A DNA stretch of 26,402 nucleotides from an archaeon (GCA_003661605.2 QMWL02000002.1:1-26402), one strand, 5' to 3'; shown: positions 16,736 to 24,950, numbered from the stretch's first letter. Translations and numbers: made by a program. Notes: generated from the sequence alone by a model not told the origin.

Positions 16736-17044
16736 ATGGCACAACGCGTTAGAATCAAGTTAATCAGCCCCGATATCCGACAGCTGGAAGAGGTCTGCAA
16801 ACAGATCATAGAAATCGCCGAAAGCGAAGGAGTTAGCAAATCAGGACCAATCCCCCTGCCGACAAAGCGGTTTCTGATCGTAACCCGTCGCGGTCCACGA
16901 GGTCAGGGCTCTGACACCTTCGATAAATGGGAGCTTCGCTTTCACCGCCGCCTCATAGAGATACACGCTACCGACAGAGTTATGCGGAAGATCATTAGGA
17001 TGAAGATACCCGATAAAGTTCAGATGAAAATAGAGGTAACTTAA
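16736..17044 (+). CDS. rps10: Ribosomal protein S10 (uS10)
   Basis: The 102-residue small-subunit protein shows the uS10 pattern: RVRIKLISPDIRQLEEVCKQI, the loop GPIPLPTKRFLIVTRRGPRGQGSDTFDKWELRFHRRLIEI, and the C-terminal strand MRKIIRMKIPDKVQMKIEV. It follows EF-1-alpha after 9 bases and closes the polymerase/translation operon. A T5 run lies 22 bases after the stop. Confidence 0.97.
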   Translation: MAQRVRIKLISPDIRQLEEVCKQIIEIAESEGVSKSGPIPLPTKRFLIVTRRGPRGQGSDTFDKWELRFHRRLIEIHATDRVMRKIIRMKIPDKVQMKIEVT

Positions 17045-17062
17045 GCCAAGATCTATTATAAA

Positions 17063-17070
17063 TTGTTTTT
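17063..17070 (+). terminator. Candidate T-rich terminator after rps10
   Basis: TTGTTTTT ends at 17070, just beyond rps10 in an AT-rich spacer and before the opposing tRNA-Ser. Archaeal polymerase stops at such U-runs without needing a hairpin. It is a short tract, so support is modest. Confidence 0.35.
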
Positions 17071-17109
17071 GATGAAGTCATTCGTACGTGCAACTATAGC
17101 TTAGCATGT

Positions 17110-17199
17110 TGGCGCCGGGGGTGGGATTCGAACCCACGCGGGGATGCACTCCCCACGGGCTCTCAAGGCCCGCGCTTTAGTCCACTCAGCCACCCCGGC
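17110..17199 (-). tRNA. tRNA-Ser(TGA) with encoded CCA
   Basis: The minus-strand class II tRNA has acceptor GCCGGGG/CCCCGGC, anticodon stem CGGGC/GCCCG with loop CTTGAGA (anticodon TGA at 17163-17165), and a T arm with TTCGAAT. The long variable arm pairs GGGGA with TCCCC. The discriminator G (17113) fits serine rather than leucine. CCA is encoded at 17112-17110. No intron is present. Confidence 0.95.
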
Positions 17200-17219
17200 T
17201 TCAGGGGAGTAGCGATAGG

Positions 17220-17229
17220 GGTTTTATCT
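17220..17229. promoter_or_regulatory. Single TATA-like element facing both tRNA-Ser and the archease gene
   Basis: GGTTTTATCT is centred about 25 bases upstream of the tRNA-Ser 5' end (17199, minus) and about 25 bases upstream of the archease TTG (17250, plus). It reads AGATAAAACC on the minus strand. It is the only AT-rich block of this kind in the 50-base spacer, so it may direct both units. Confidence 0.5.
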
Positions 17230-17249
17230 GTGTTACCTAACACCAGGCG

Positions 17250-17672
17250 TTGCGGTATCGAACACTCCCCCATACTGCTGACCTCTTTATCGAGGTATAT
17301 GGTAGCTCGGTGGAGGAGTTATTCGCTAACGCTGCTTACGGTATGTTCAACGAGATGCTAGATGTAGAAGCTGTTACGCCCAAGCAAGCACATAAAGTCG
17401 ATCTAGAGGCTGAGACACCTGAGGATCTTCTCGTCGACTGGCTATCGGAACTTCTTGCTCTTTTCGAAATAACCGGTTGTGCGTTCTCAAGGTTCGATGT
17501 GAAGATAGGTACTAGGAACTCCAGGTGGTGGCTGAGAGCAATCGTACAGGGTGAACCTTACGACTACAAGAAACACGGATCCAAGGTTCTGATCAAAGCA
17601 GTGACATTTCACCAACTCGCGATAGAACGCAAAGATTCTGAGTATACGGCTCGCATTCTGTTTGATATCTAA
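17250..17672 (+). CDS. Archease, RtcB cofactor
   Basis: Archease speeds guanylylation and turnover of the RNA ligase RtcB. The 140-residue protein starts with TTG. It has the family opening YRTLPHTADLFIEVYGSSVEELFANAA (split here as PHTAD at 7-11 with its metal-binding Asp, then the long helix). PEDLLVDWLSELLALFE follows (about 57-73). The C-terminal block is KVLIKAVTFHQLAIE, where KAVTFH matches the conserved KAxTYH. The gene directly precedes rtcB with a 47-base spacer, the classical archease-RtcB pairing. Confidence 0.95.
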   Translation: MRYRTLPHTADLFIEVYGSSVEELFANAAYGMFNEMLDVEAVTPKQAHKVDLEAETPEDLLVDWLSELLALFEITGCAFSRFDVKIGTRNSRWWLRAIVQGEPYDYKKHGSKVLIKAVTFHQLAIERKDSEYTARILFDI

Positions 17673-17687
17673 GGCAGAGACGCGGTA

Positions 17688-17697
17688 GCCTTATTTC
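17688..17697 (+). promoter_or_regulatory. Candidate TATA box for rtcB
   Basis: GCCTTATTTC lies 23-32 bases before the rtcB ATG at 17720, inside the archease-rtcB spacer. It suggests rtcB can be transcribed separately as a leaderless mRNA. Confidence 0.45.
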
Positions 17698-17719
17698 AAG
17701 CGATACCGCACTCCTTGCG

Positions 17720-19159
17720 ATGCCCATATCGCTCAAACAGATCGATCGCTTCGTCTTCGAAATACCAAAAACTGGAAATATGCGCGTACCTGGACGCGTC
17801 TACGCAGATGAAAGTCTGTTACAGAAGATGCAAGGCGATAGAACTCTCATACAGTGTAAAAACGTAGCGACTCTTCCTGGGATCTACAAATACTCGATTG
17901 TAATGCCCGATGGGCACGAAGGCTATGGGTTTCCGATAGGCGGTGTAGCCGCCTTCGACTATTACGAAGGCATCATCAGCCCAGGTGGTGTAGGTTACGA
18001 CATAAACTGCGGCGTACGCCTACTAAGAACAAATCTGAGAGAAGAGGACGTACGTCCCGTCCTTAAGCAGCTTGCTGACCAGATTCATAGAAACGTTCCA
18101 TCAGGAGTGGGATCGCGTGGGCGTATACGATTAACTACAAGCGAGCTCGATAGAGTGCTTGTTGACGGAGTGCTGTGGGCGGTCGAACATGGCTTTGGCT
18201 GGGACGAGGATGGCAAGCACTGTGAGGAAAATGGAAGCATGCCCGGTGCAGACCCTAATGCTGTCTCTATGCGTGCTAAACAGCGCGGAGCACCCCAACT
18301 AGGGACGCTTGGGTCTGGAAATCACTTTCTTGAGATTCAGAGGGTCGATAAAATCTACCTACCTGATGTAGCTCGCGCATTCGGCATCAAGGAAGTAGGT
18401 CAGATCACAGTTATGATACATACAGGGTCTCGTGGGTTCGGTCATCAGGTATGCAGCGACTACCTACGCGTGCTAAGTGGTGCAGTACGAAGATACAACA
18501 TCTGGATACCTGACCGCCAGCTTGTGTGCGCACCTGCAGACAGTAGAGAGGCTAAATCCTACTTCGCTGCGATGGTTTGCGCTGCAAACTACGCATGGGC
18601 TAATCGGCAGATGATAACGCACTGGGTTCGTGAAGCATTCTACACCGTGTTTGGAAGAAAAGAGAACCTTGGTCTCGAGCTAGTATACGATGTGGCTCAC
18701 AACATTGCAAAAATCGAAGAACACCGCATCAATGGATCCGTCAAAAAGGTCTACGTACATCGGAAAGGCGCAACCCGTGCATTTCCACCAGGTCATCCTG
18801 CAATACCCACTGACTATCGCCCTTGGGGTCAACCTGTTCTAATACCAGGTAGTATGGGTACTGCTTCATATCTTCTCGTCGGAACGGAGACAGCTATGCA
18901 ACTATCCTTCGGATCTACGGCGCATGGTGCTGGACGACTAATGTCACGTGCTCAAGCCATACGTCGATTCAGCGTCAGTTATGTTCGGCGGCTAATGGCT
19001 GAGAAGGGAATCGTACTACGCTCCGCTGGTAGAGAAGTCATAAGCGAGGAAGCACCCGGTGCTTACAAGGACGTTGATCGTGTCGCCGAAGTTAGCGATC
19101 GCGTTGGTATCGCTAGAAGAGTTGCAAGGCTGGTTCCTCTAGCCGTAATCAAAGGTTAG
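17720..19159 (+). CDS. rtcB: tRNA-splicing ligase RtcB
   Basis: RtcB joins 2',3'-cyclic phosphate and 5'-OH RNA ends using GTP and Mn2+, sealing tRNA exons after endonuclease cleavage. The 479-residue length is normal and no intein is present, though RtcB is a frequent intein host. Motifs are MPDGHEGYGFPIGG (62-75), SPGGVGYDINCGVR (87-100), GTLGSGNHFLEIQ (195-207) and STAHGAGR (399-406). Metal and guanylate residues known from the Pyrococcus enzyme are all seen: D94, C97, H202, H234, H327, and the guanylated histidine H402. The last 11 bases overlap the convergent PGI/PMI gene. Confidence 0.98.
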   Translation: MPISLKQIDRFVFEIPKTGNMRVPGRVYADESLLQKMQGDRTLIQCKNVATLPGIYKYSIVMPDGHEGYGFPIGGVAAFDYYEGIISPGGVGYDINCGVRLLRTNLREEDVRPVLKQLADQIHRNVPSGVGSRGRIRLTTSELDRVLVDGVLWAVEHGFGWDEDGKHCEENGSMPGADPNAVSMRAKQRGAPQLGTLGSGNHFLEIQRVDKIYLPDVARAFGIKEVGQITVMIHTGSRGFGHQVCSDYLRVLSGAVRRYNIWIPDRQLVCAPADSREAKSYFAAMVCAANYAWANRQMITHWVREAFYTVFGRKENLGLELVYDVAHNIAKIEEHRINGSVKKVYVHRKGATRAFPPGHPAIPTDYRPWGQPVLIPGSMGTASYLLVGTETAMQLSFGSTAHGAGRLMSRAQAIRRFSVSYVRRLMAEKGIVLRSAGREVISEEAPGAYKDVDRVAEVSDRVGIARRVARLVPLAVIKG

Positions 19160-20237
19160 ATAAGAAAGCCACTAACTGCTTCCAGAGCTTTCTCTCCTTC
19201 ATACACTTCTTCAGCTCTGAGATGCTTACAACAGGATAGGGATCTCTTCCCCTGAGAACAGCGAGATACATCGACGCATAGTCTCCTGTACAAAGGCAGT
19301 ATGCAACGTGCTCCGCCTCTGTTGTTGTAGTTGGTTCTATATCTAAGGATATCATGTTCACCCCCTTCAAACGAAGTAAGTCTACTAGTTCATCGTATGG
19401 CTCGAGGTTCTTCGGCGGTGGTGGGAGTAGCAGTAGACATGTGTTTTCCGCCCCACCCTCAATTAGTCCTACGATTTCGTTGTGGTTGAACTCTGGAAGG
19501 AAGAAGTGCGTTGCGAACAGCTTCGCATTCTCGTTCAACTGTGCAGCTACTCTCGCCGCTACTCCCCGCATTCTTCTAACTCCCAAGACATGTATATGTC
19601 GCGAGTACCTGAGTCTCTCTGCCAACTGCTTCGCGGGATTATCTTCGGTACGAACCTCCATCCGGCAAGACTGAACTCCTTTTTCAAATCCACGTTGCAA
19701 CTCTAAGGTCAGGCTTTCTCCACACATCTGTAGCTGTTCCAAAAGACCGAGTAATCCACCCAGCATGTACGGTAATGCCTCACGAGGCGCTATACCCTCT
19801 GGTAGTCGAATCCAAGGTAGACTCTGCTTTCTCGCTACCTCTCCAAGGATGCCACCGCTACTCATACAAATCACTCGAACTCCGTACATGAGACACGCGC
19901 GAAGAGCAGTTAGTGTCTCCTCTGTGTTTCCTGAGTAACTCACAATAACGCAAAGCGCGTTTTTGCTCCTCGCTACACCTGGAATACCATAGCCCTGATG
20001 GATGAAGAGCGGGGTTACAGCATCTTCGAGCAGGTCGCAAAGCACCAACGCAGCTGCAGAGGACCCTCCCATTCCACAAAATACAACGCGCTCAACTCCC
20101 TCCAAGTATGCTTCTCGACCAACCTCCCGACCTGCTCTATAGCCGCAGAGAAACTGCTCTGGGTACCTTGCTGCACGTTCTATCATACCCTGTTTGTCCA
20201 CCTCTCTAACTATCGACAGATCGTCCAAGTCGCTCAT
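19149..20237 (-). CDS. Bifunctional phosphoglucose/phosphomannose isomerase
   Basis: This SIS-domain family interconverts glucose 6-phosphate and mannose 6-phosphate with fructose 6-phosphate in archaea such as Pyrobaculum and Aeropyrum. The 362-residue protein has GMGGSSAAA (55-63), the sugar-phosphate loop SYSGNTEET (100-108), APREALPYMLGG (150-161) and, in the second SIS domain, LNENAKLF with the catalytic-type E236 and EFNHNEIVG with H252. These are the hallmarks of the PGI/PMI family rather than of classical or cupin PGI. A box GTTTTAG is about 25 bases upstream of the ATG on the minus strand. It stands alone, convergent to rtcB. Confidence 0.9.
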   Translation of the reverse strand: MSDLDDLSIVREVDKQGMIERAARYPEQFLCGYRAGREVGREAYLEGVERVVFCGMGGSSAAALVLCDLLEDAVTPLFIHQGYGIPGVARSKNALCVIVSYSGNTEETLTALRACLMYGVRVICMSSGGILGEVARKQSLPWIRLPEGIAPREALPYMLGGLLGLLEQLQMCGESLTLELQRGFEKGVQSCRMEVRTEDNPAKQLAERLRYSRHIHVLGVRRMRGVAARVAAQLNENAKLFATHFFLPEFNHNEIVGLIEGGAENTCLLLLPPPPKNLEPYDELVDLLRLKGVNMISLDIEPTTTTEAEHVAYCLCTGDYASMYLAVLRGRDPYPVVSISELKKCMKERKLWKQLVAFLSNL

Positions 20238-20287
20238 AACGCGTCAAATTCACTCACTACCTAAAACATCTGCGAAGTGAGGGGTGT

Positions 20288-21139
20288 ATGCTCAGACCTC
20301 CTCCCCCCTATCCCTACCCTCCCCCTCCTTCTGGTATTAAGACAGCGATCGCTATACCTTCCGATTTGGTGAGGAAAACTGCGCTGCGTGAAGCTACCGT
20401 AAAACTCGGGTATATTGCCCGCGCTGCAGCTATCTTTAGGGTAAACGCTATTGCCATCTACCAGATGGGTACAGTACATAGTCTGCATGTAGCGTACGAC
20501 ATTCTCTACTATCATCTTCTCCCACCCTATCTAAAGAGGTACGTTGGGAAAAAGCCGCATCTCAGATATGTCGGTACACTACCACCACTAAAGACCCCTA
20601 GCCACACCGGTATTGTGATCGATAACAAGGAATTTCGTCAAGGAATTGTAGTTAAACGCGGCAGAACCTGGGTAGTAGCAGATATCGGCAAAGAGAATCC
20701 TATTCGGGCTTTTTCGCGACCATCTCCGCCTAAAAAGGGTCAACTTGTATGGATCGCCATCGATAAATCCTCTTCAAGAGCTTACGTGTCTAAACCTCCA
20801 AGCGAAGTTTATACATGCCCTTCGCTCGAGACTTACTCAACACTTGAAGACTTACTCTCGCGCTACTCTCGCGCTCTGTGTATAGGTACTTCCCGGTACG
20901 GTACCCCTGTTCACGAGCTGTTCGATGAACTAGTTAGGAGGCTGTCTAGGCTTCGTCGGTTGCTGATACTGTTCGGCGGACCTGACTGGGGGCTCTTTGA
21001 CATACTACCGGACAACCTGCTTAACAAGCTTGACTATATCGTAAACACCTTCCCAGCCCAAGGAGTTGAAACCGTGAGAGTCGAGGAAGCTATATTAGGG
21101 ACTCTTGCCGTGCTATCCAATCTCCTAGAAGGTGAGTAG
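20288..21139 (+). CDS. SPOUT-superfamily RNA methyltransferase upstream of rpl3
   Basis: The 283-residue protein belongs to the archaeal/eukaryotic putative RNA methyltransferase family (human SPOUT1/C9orf114 relatives) that commonly precedes rpl3 in archaea. Residues 18-75 give IAIPSDLVRK...LGYIARAAAIFRVNAIAIY, the first half of the alpha/beta knot fold. A central beta-rich insert (about 95-180) resembles an OB-like domain. The C-terminal knot reads LILFGGPDWGLFDIL...DYIVNTFPAQGVETVRVEEAILGTLAVLS. The N-terminus PPPPYPYPPPP (4-14) is unusual. GAGGGGTG just before the ATG supports this start. The target is probably rRNA, but I infer that only from family and location. Confidence 0.85.
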   Translation: MLRPPPPYPYPPPPSGIKTAIAIPSDLVRKTALREATVKLGYIARAAAIFRVNAIAIYQMGTVHSLHVAYDILYYHLLPPYLKRYVGKKPHLRYVGTLPPLKTPSHTGIVIDNKEFRQGIVVKRGRTWVVADIGKENPIRAFSRPSPPKKGQLVWIAIDKSSSRAYVSKPPSEVYTCPSLETYSTLEDLLSRYSRALCIGTSRYGTPVHELFDELVRRLSRLRRLLILFGGPDWGLFDILPDNLLNKLDYIVNTFPAQGVETVRVEEAILGTLAVLSNLLEGE

Positions 21140-21141
21140 CA

Positions 21142-22197
21142 ATGGGGAGAAAATTCCACCAACCACGGCGCGGCTCGCTGGCCTTCAGACCTAGGGCTAG
21201 AAAGAAAACTCGAGAACCTCGCATAAGAAACTGGCCTGAATGGAACGAAGAACCTCGTCTACTAGGCTTTGCTGGATATAAAGTAGGAATGGGCGATTGT
21301 ACAATTCCTGAAACGCGGGAAGGCAGCCCCTTCTATGGAACAGAGATCCAAACACCATTTACGATCGTAGAAACCCCCCCTCTCTTCGTGGCAGCTGTTC
21401 GCATCTATGAAGAAGAACACGGCGCGCTAAACTGTATCGGAGAAGTTTGGACCACAAAGCTACCCAAGTACCTCAATCGCGTCTTTACACCCCCATCAGA
21501 CGAAACTCTCAAGGAATGGGAAGACATTGAGAAAAGAGTGAATGAATTAAAAGAAAAACTGGATCCTAATAAAAAGAATGTTGTTAGAGTTATTGCTGTA
21601 ACTCAACCTCATCTAATCAAATTGAAGAAGAAACCAGATGTTTTTGAGATACAAGTTGGTGGAGAATTTGATAAAGCTCTAGAATATGCTATATCTAAGC
21701 TAGGACAAACCATTCGCATCAATGAAGTATTTGAGGTAGGTGAATGCGTGGATGTCTTCGGCATAACAAAGGGCAAAGGCTTCGCGGGCGTTGTCAAACG
21801 TTTTGGTGTAAAGCGAAAATCGCACAAATCCCGAAAAACCGTTCGAGAAGTTGGTTCCATCGGACCCATTAAACCTGCGCACGTTATGAGCACTATTCCC
21901 CGTGCAGGACAGTTGGGCGTTCATCAGAGGATGGTCTACAGTCGCGTTATTCACATCAGCTTGGAGGACGCAAAGGATCCAATTAGTGCGTTTATTCGTG
22001 AGGCTGCGGAAAAGGGTGGTATCAAGCACTATGGTATTTTACGCAGTGACTTCCTTATGTTGAAAGGATCAATACCTGGTCCTTCTAGAAGCCTCGTAAA
22101 GTTGCGAAAATCGATTCGTAAACTACACCTACCTCGGATGCCTATTAAAATAACCGCAATCTCCTTCAATAACAAATACACAATGGTTGAGTCATGA
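21142..22197 (+). CDS. rpl3: Ribosomal protein L3 (uL3)
   Basis: uL3 initiates large-subunit assembly and reaches toward the peptidyl-transferase centre. The 351-residue archaeal form starts with MGRKFHQPRRGSLAFRPR and continues with LLGFAGYKVGM. The conserved core is VFGITKGKGFAGVVKRFG, then GSIGPIKPAHVMSTIPRAGQLGVHQRM (the W-loop region, with Q in GQLG). The C-terminus carries KGSIPGPSRSLVKLRKSIRK. It begins 2 bases after the SPOUT gene and overlaps rpl4 by 4 bases (ATGA). Bases about 21541-21720 are much more AT-rich than the rest of the gene. Confidence 0.97.
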   Translation: MGRKFHQPRRGSLAFRPRARKKTREPRIRNWPEWNEEPRLLGFAGYKVGMGDCTIPETREGSPFYGTEIQTPFTIVETPPLFVAAVRIYEEEHGALNCIGEVWTTKLPKYLNRVFTPPSDETLKEWEDIEKRVNELKEKLDPNKKNVVRVIAVTQPHLIKLKKKPDVFEIQVGGEFDKALEYAISKLGQTIRINEVFEVGECVDVFGITKGKGFAGVVKRFGVKRKSHKSRKTVREVGSIGPIKPAHVMSTIPRAGQLGVHQRMVYSRVIHISLEDAKDPISAFIREAAEKGGIKHYGILRSDFLMLKGSIPGPSRSLVKLRKSIRKLHLPRMPIKITAISFNNKYTMVES

Positions 22198-22985
22198 CGC
22201 TCTCCGTTAACGTTTACGATCTAAACGGTAGTCCATCTAAGACAGTAGAGCTGCCTTCTGCCTTCCTAACACCAATACGCCCAAACCTCATTCGCCGTGT
22301 ATTCGTTCACGTATTTTCTCACCGATTTCAACCACAAGGAAGAGATATCTTAGCAGGAAAACGGACAAGCGCAGAGAGCTGGGGGCCTGGCTACGGCGTA
22401 GCAAGAGTTCCTCGAATGAAAGGCTCATGGTATCCAGCAGCTGCTAGAGCTGCACGCGCAGTCGGTACTGTTGGCGGAATGCGCCGTTTCCCAACTCCTG
22501 TAGAGGCAAAGCGAAAGAAAGACATCAACAAGAAAGAACGCCGACTTGCTTTCAAGTCCGCTCTTGCCGCACTCGCTAACAAACAACTTGTTGAGCAGCG
22601 ACATGGAATCCAGCTACCCGATAACTTGACGCTACCGATAGTAGTTGTTGACGAATTTGCTGATCTAAAGAAAACCCGCGAGATCGTTGGTTTCCTGAAG
22701 AGGATAGGTGTTTACGATTTGAACGAACTGGCCAACAAGAAGAAACACATTCGAGCTGGCAAAGGCAAAATGCGCGGACGCCGCTATCAAATAAAGAAGT
22801 CAGTACTAATCGTACTGCACAAACCTGGAGCCGCTGTTAAAGCAGCACGGAACCTCGTTGGCGTTGATGTCGCAAATGCGCAAAATCTTAGCATACTCGA
22901 AGTAGCCCCTGGCGGTCATCCCGGTCGGCTATCTATATGGACCGAAAGTGCCATCAATATGATTGCGGAGCGCACTCAGAAATAG
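22194..22985 (+). CDS. rpl4: Ribosomal protein L4 (uL4)
   Basis: This 263-residue protein lines the nascent-peptide exit tunnel. The tunnel loop is visible as [14 protein letters not shown] followed by [18 protein letters not shown]. The globular domain carries [26 protein letters not shown] and the C-terminus [33 protein letters not shown], as in archaeal and eukaryotic L4. It overlaps rpl3 by 4 bases; rpl23 begins 2 bases after its stop. Confidence 0.97.
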   Translation: MTLSVNVYDLNGSPSKTVELPSAFLTPIRPNLIRRVFVHVFSHRFQPQGRDILAGKRTSAESWGPGYGVARVPRMKGSWYPAAARAARAVGTVGGMRRFPTPVEAKRKKDINKKERRLAFKSALAALANKQLVEQRHGIQLPDNLTLPIVVVDEFADLKKTREIVGFLKRIGVYDLNELANKKKHIRAGKGKMRGRRYQIKKSVLIVLHKPGAAVKAARNLVGVDVANAQNLSILEVAPGGHPGRLSIWTESAINMIAERTQK

Positions 22986-22987
22986 CG

Positions 22988-23281
22988 ATGGTCATCATCA
23001 AATCTCCCAAACCAAAACGTCAGCTTCCTCTTGATCAGGTTCTATGGTATCCTGTGATCACAGAGAAGGCTTTGCTCATGATAGAAAGGGAAAACAAGAT
23101 CACGTTCATTGTTGATCCAAGAGCAACAAAGTTGGATATAAAGATGGCATTTGAGCAAACTTTTGGAGTAAAAGTTGAAAAAGTAAACACTATGAACACG
23201 GCAAAAGGAAAGAAAGCGATCATAAAGTTAGCGGAACCCGGTAAAGCATCCGAAGTAGCTATAAGGCTCGGCATATTCTAG
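22988..23281 (+). CDS. rpl23: Ribosomal protein L23 (uL23)
   Basis: This 97-residue protein sits at the tunnel exit and docks the signal recognition particle. The start ATG at 22988 follows the rpl4 stop by 2 bases; the frame is open further upstream, but that part has no family match. It shows [23 protein letters not shown] and the signature [24 protein letters not shown], ending in [11 protein letters not shown]. Confidence 0.96.
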   Translation: MVIIKSPKPKRQLPLDQVLWYPVITEKALLMIERENKITFIVDPRATKLDIKMAFEQTFGVKVEKVNTMNTAKGKKAIIKLAEPGKASEVAIRLGIF

Positions 23282-23290
23282 CTCGACACC

Positions 23291-24013
23291 ATGGGTAAAC
23301 GGATCATAGCCCAACGACGTGGTCGGGGGTCGCCCACTTTCCGAGCTCATACTTTCACTCGCGTCGCTCCCGCCCGCTACCCCCGTATAGAGGGTCCTCT
23401 CAGGCGGGCCGAAGTCGCAGAACTTGTTCATGACCCTGGGAGAGGAGCACCATTGGCGAAAATCGTTGTCGAAGATGGTACAGTGTTCTACAACCTCGCG
23501 GTCGAGGGGCTTTACGTAGGTGAGATAATCTATATTGGTCGGGAAGGTCGCGTAGAGAATCCACCTCCTGGTTCTATACTCCCCCTGTTTGCAATACCAA
23601 CCGGATCATTGGTGTGCAACGTGGAGAAGGTGCCTGGTGATGGTGGGCGCTATGCGCGCGCTTCTGGAGCTTACGCTACTCTCCTCGCTGTAGTTGGTGA
23701 TCGTGCAACACTAAAACTACCTTCAGGTAAAACTATCGAAGTACCAGCATGCTGCTTAGCTACCATTGGTGTAGTAGCTGGTGGTGGTAGGACAGCAAAG
23801 CCGTTCATGAAGGCAGGAAACCGCTGGAAGCTTATGCGAAGTCGTGGGCGAAAGTATCCGATAGTGAAGGGCGTGTCCATGGGTGCATACGCGCATCCTC
23901 ACGGTGGTGGGCGTCACCGCAGGCCCGGCAAACCTACTACAGTGAGCAGGCATGCACCCCCTGGCCGTAAGGTCGGATACATCGCAGCGAAAAAGACAGG
24001 GCGTGGGCGGTAG
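23291..24013 (+). CDS. rpl2: Ribosomal protein L2 (uL2)
   Basis: uL2 is required for subunit joining and peptidyl-transferase activity. The 240-residue archaeal form has GKRIIAQRRGRGSPTFRAH at the N-terminus and an SH3-like core with EGLYVGEIIYIG and PGDGGRYARASG. The functionally critical C-terminal block GAYAHPHGGGRHRRPGKPTTVSRHAPPGRKVG includes the conserved His in the HGGGRH segment. It follows rpl23 after 9 bases. Confidence 0.98.
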   Translation: MGKRIIAQRRGRGSPTFRAHTFTRVAPARYPRIEGPLRRAEVAELVHDPGRGAPLAKIVVEDGTVFYNLAVEGLYVGEIIYIGREGRVENPPPGSILPLFAIPTGSLVCNVEKVPGDGGRYARASGAYATLLAVVGDRATLKLPSGKTIEVPACCLATIGVVAGGGRTAKPFMKAGNRWKLMRSRGRKYPIVKGVSMGAYAHPHGGGRHRRPGKPTTVSRHAPPGRKVGYIAAKKTGRGR

Positions 24014-24024
24014 CGCCTCTAGGT

Positions 24025-24035
24025 AACTTTAAGTA
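24025..24035 (+). promoter_or_regulatory. Candidate internal TATA box for rps19
   Basis: AACTTTAAGTA lies 24-34 bases before the rps19 ATG at 24059 in a 45-base spacer. It resembles the boxes before EF-1-alpha, rtcB and rpl22, and would give an internal leaderless start within the ribosomal operon. Confidence 0.45.
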
Positions 24036-24058
24036 AGCCGCATTCACTAGCGTAGCGT

Positions 24059-24439
24059 ATGCCACGTGTATTCACCTACCGTGGCTATACGATCGAGCAA
24101 CTGAAGCGTATGCCTCTTGACGAGTTCATCAAGCTACTTCCTGCACGCCAACGACGGAGTCTAAAACGCGGTCTCACCCCCGCTCAGCAGAAGTTACTCA
24201 AGAAGCTGAGAAGAACCAACGGACCAGTAAAAACGCACTGCCGAGATATGATTATTCTTCCCGAGATGGTTGGTCGAACAATTTACGTTTATAATGGTAA
24301 AGAATTCGTTAAAGTAGAGATAAAGCCTGAAATGATAGGACACTATCTAGGTGAATTTGCTTACACTTGTAAACAGGTACGGCACGGCAAACCAGGTGTT
24401 GGCGCAACTCGCTCATCGATGTATGTACCTCTGAAGTAG
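24059..24439 (+). CDS. rps19: Ribosomal protein S19 (uS19)
   Basis: The 126-residue archaeal/eukaryotic-type uS19 (bacterial forms are shorter) has [34 protein letters not shown] at its N-terminus. It then has the conserved [25 protein letters not shown], and [29 protein letters not shown] near the C-terminus. It sits in the standard order between rpl2 and rpl22, with short spacers on both sides. Confidence 0.98.
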   Translation: MPRVFTYRGYTIEQLKRMPLDEFIKLLPARQRRSLKRGLTPAQQKLLKKLRRTNGPVKTHCRDMIILPEMVGRTIYVYNGKEFVKVEIKPEMIGHYLGEFAYTCKQVRHGKPGVGATRSSMYVPLK

Positions 24440-24446
24440 TTCTGCA

Positions 24447-24456
24447 AACCTTATTT
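24447..24456 (+). promoter_or_regulatory. Candidate internal TATA box for rpl22
   Basis: AACCTTATTT lies 27-36 bases before the rpl22 ATG at 24483, in a 43-base spacer after rps19. Its spacing matches the other boxes listed here. Confidence 0.45.
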
Positions 24457-24482
24457 GCACCCTAGCTCGGCTCACATAACCT

Positions 24483-24950
24483 ATGCCTCACTGGGGCTAT
24501 TCAATTCGGCAACTGCCTCTTCGCTCAGTTAAAGCTAGTGGTAGAGAGCTAGACATCTCCCCAAAGGACGCGCGAGAAATCTGCAGAGCGATAAAGGGCA
24601 TGAAGGTAACTGAGGCAGAGTCGTTTCTTAAAGATGTCATCGCTATGCGTAGATCTGTTCCTTATCGCCGATACCGCAAGAAAGTAGCACATAAGCGTGG
24701 TTTACAGGGCTGGTACGCTGGAAGATACCCCGTTAAAGCAGCTAAAGCGATCCTAAAAATACTGCAGAGCGCAATGGCCTCCGCCGAGGAGCAGGATTTG
24801 GATGTCGACAGTCTTTACGTGTACCACGCTGCCGCTTACAAAGGCCGCGTGCTAAAACGCTACATCGAACGAGCCTTCGGTCGCACCTCCCCTTGGAACC
24901 GCGTCTTGGTACACGTAGAACTAGTTCTATCTGAAGAAAAACCACAATGA
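24483..24950 (+). CDS. rpl22: Ribosomal protein L22 (uL22)
   Basis: The 155-residue archaeal L22 opens with WGYSIRQLPLRSVKASGRELDISPKDAREICRAIKGMKV. The beta-hairpin region that reaches into the exit tunnel follows. Next comes GWYAGRYPVKAAKAILKIL, and YVYHAAAYKGRVLKRYIERAFGRTSPWNRVLVHVELVL at the C-terminus. It overlaps rps3 by 4 bases (ATGA). Confidence 0.97.
   Translation: MPHWGYSIRQLPLRSVKASGRELDISPKDAREICRAIKGMKVTEAESFLKDVIAMRRSVPYRRYRKKVAHKRGLQGWYAGRYPVKAAKAILKILQSAMASAEEQDLDVDSLYVYHAAAYKGRVLKRYIERAFGRTSPWNRVLVHVELVLSEEKPQ

Noticed and set aside
17720..19159. Possible intein in RtcB (and in RpoA, RpoB and EF-1-alpha)
   Set aside because: All have normal family length with uninterrupted active-site motifs; no intein blocks are present.
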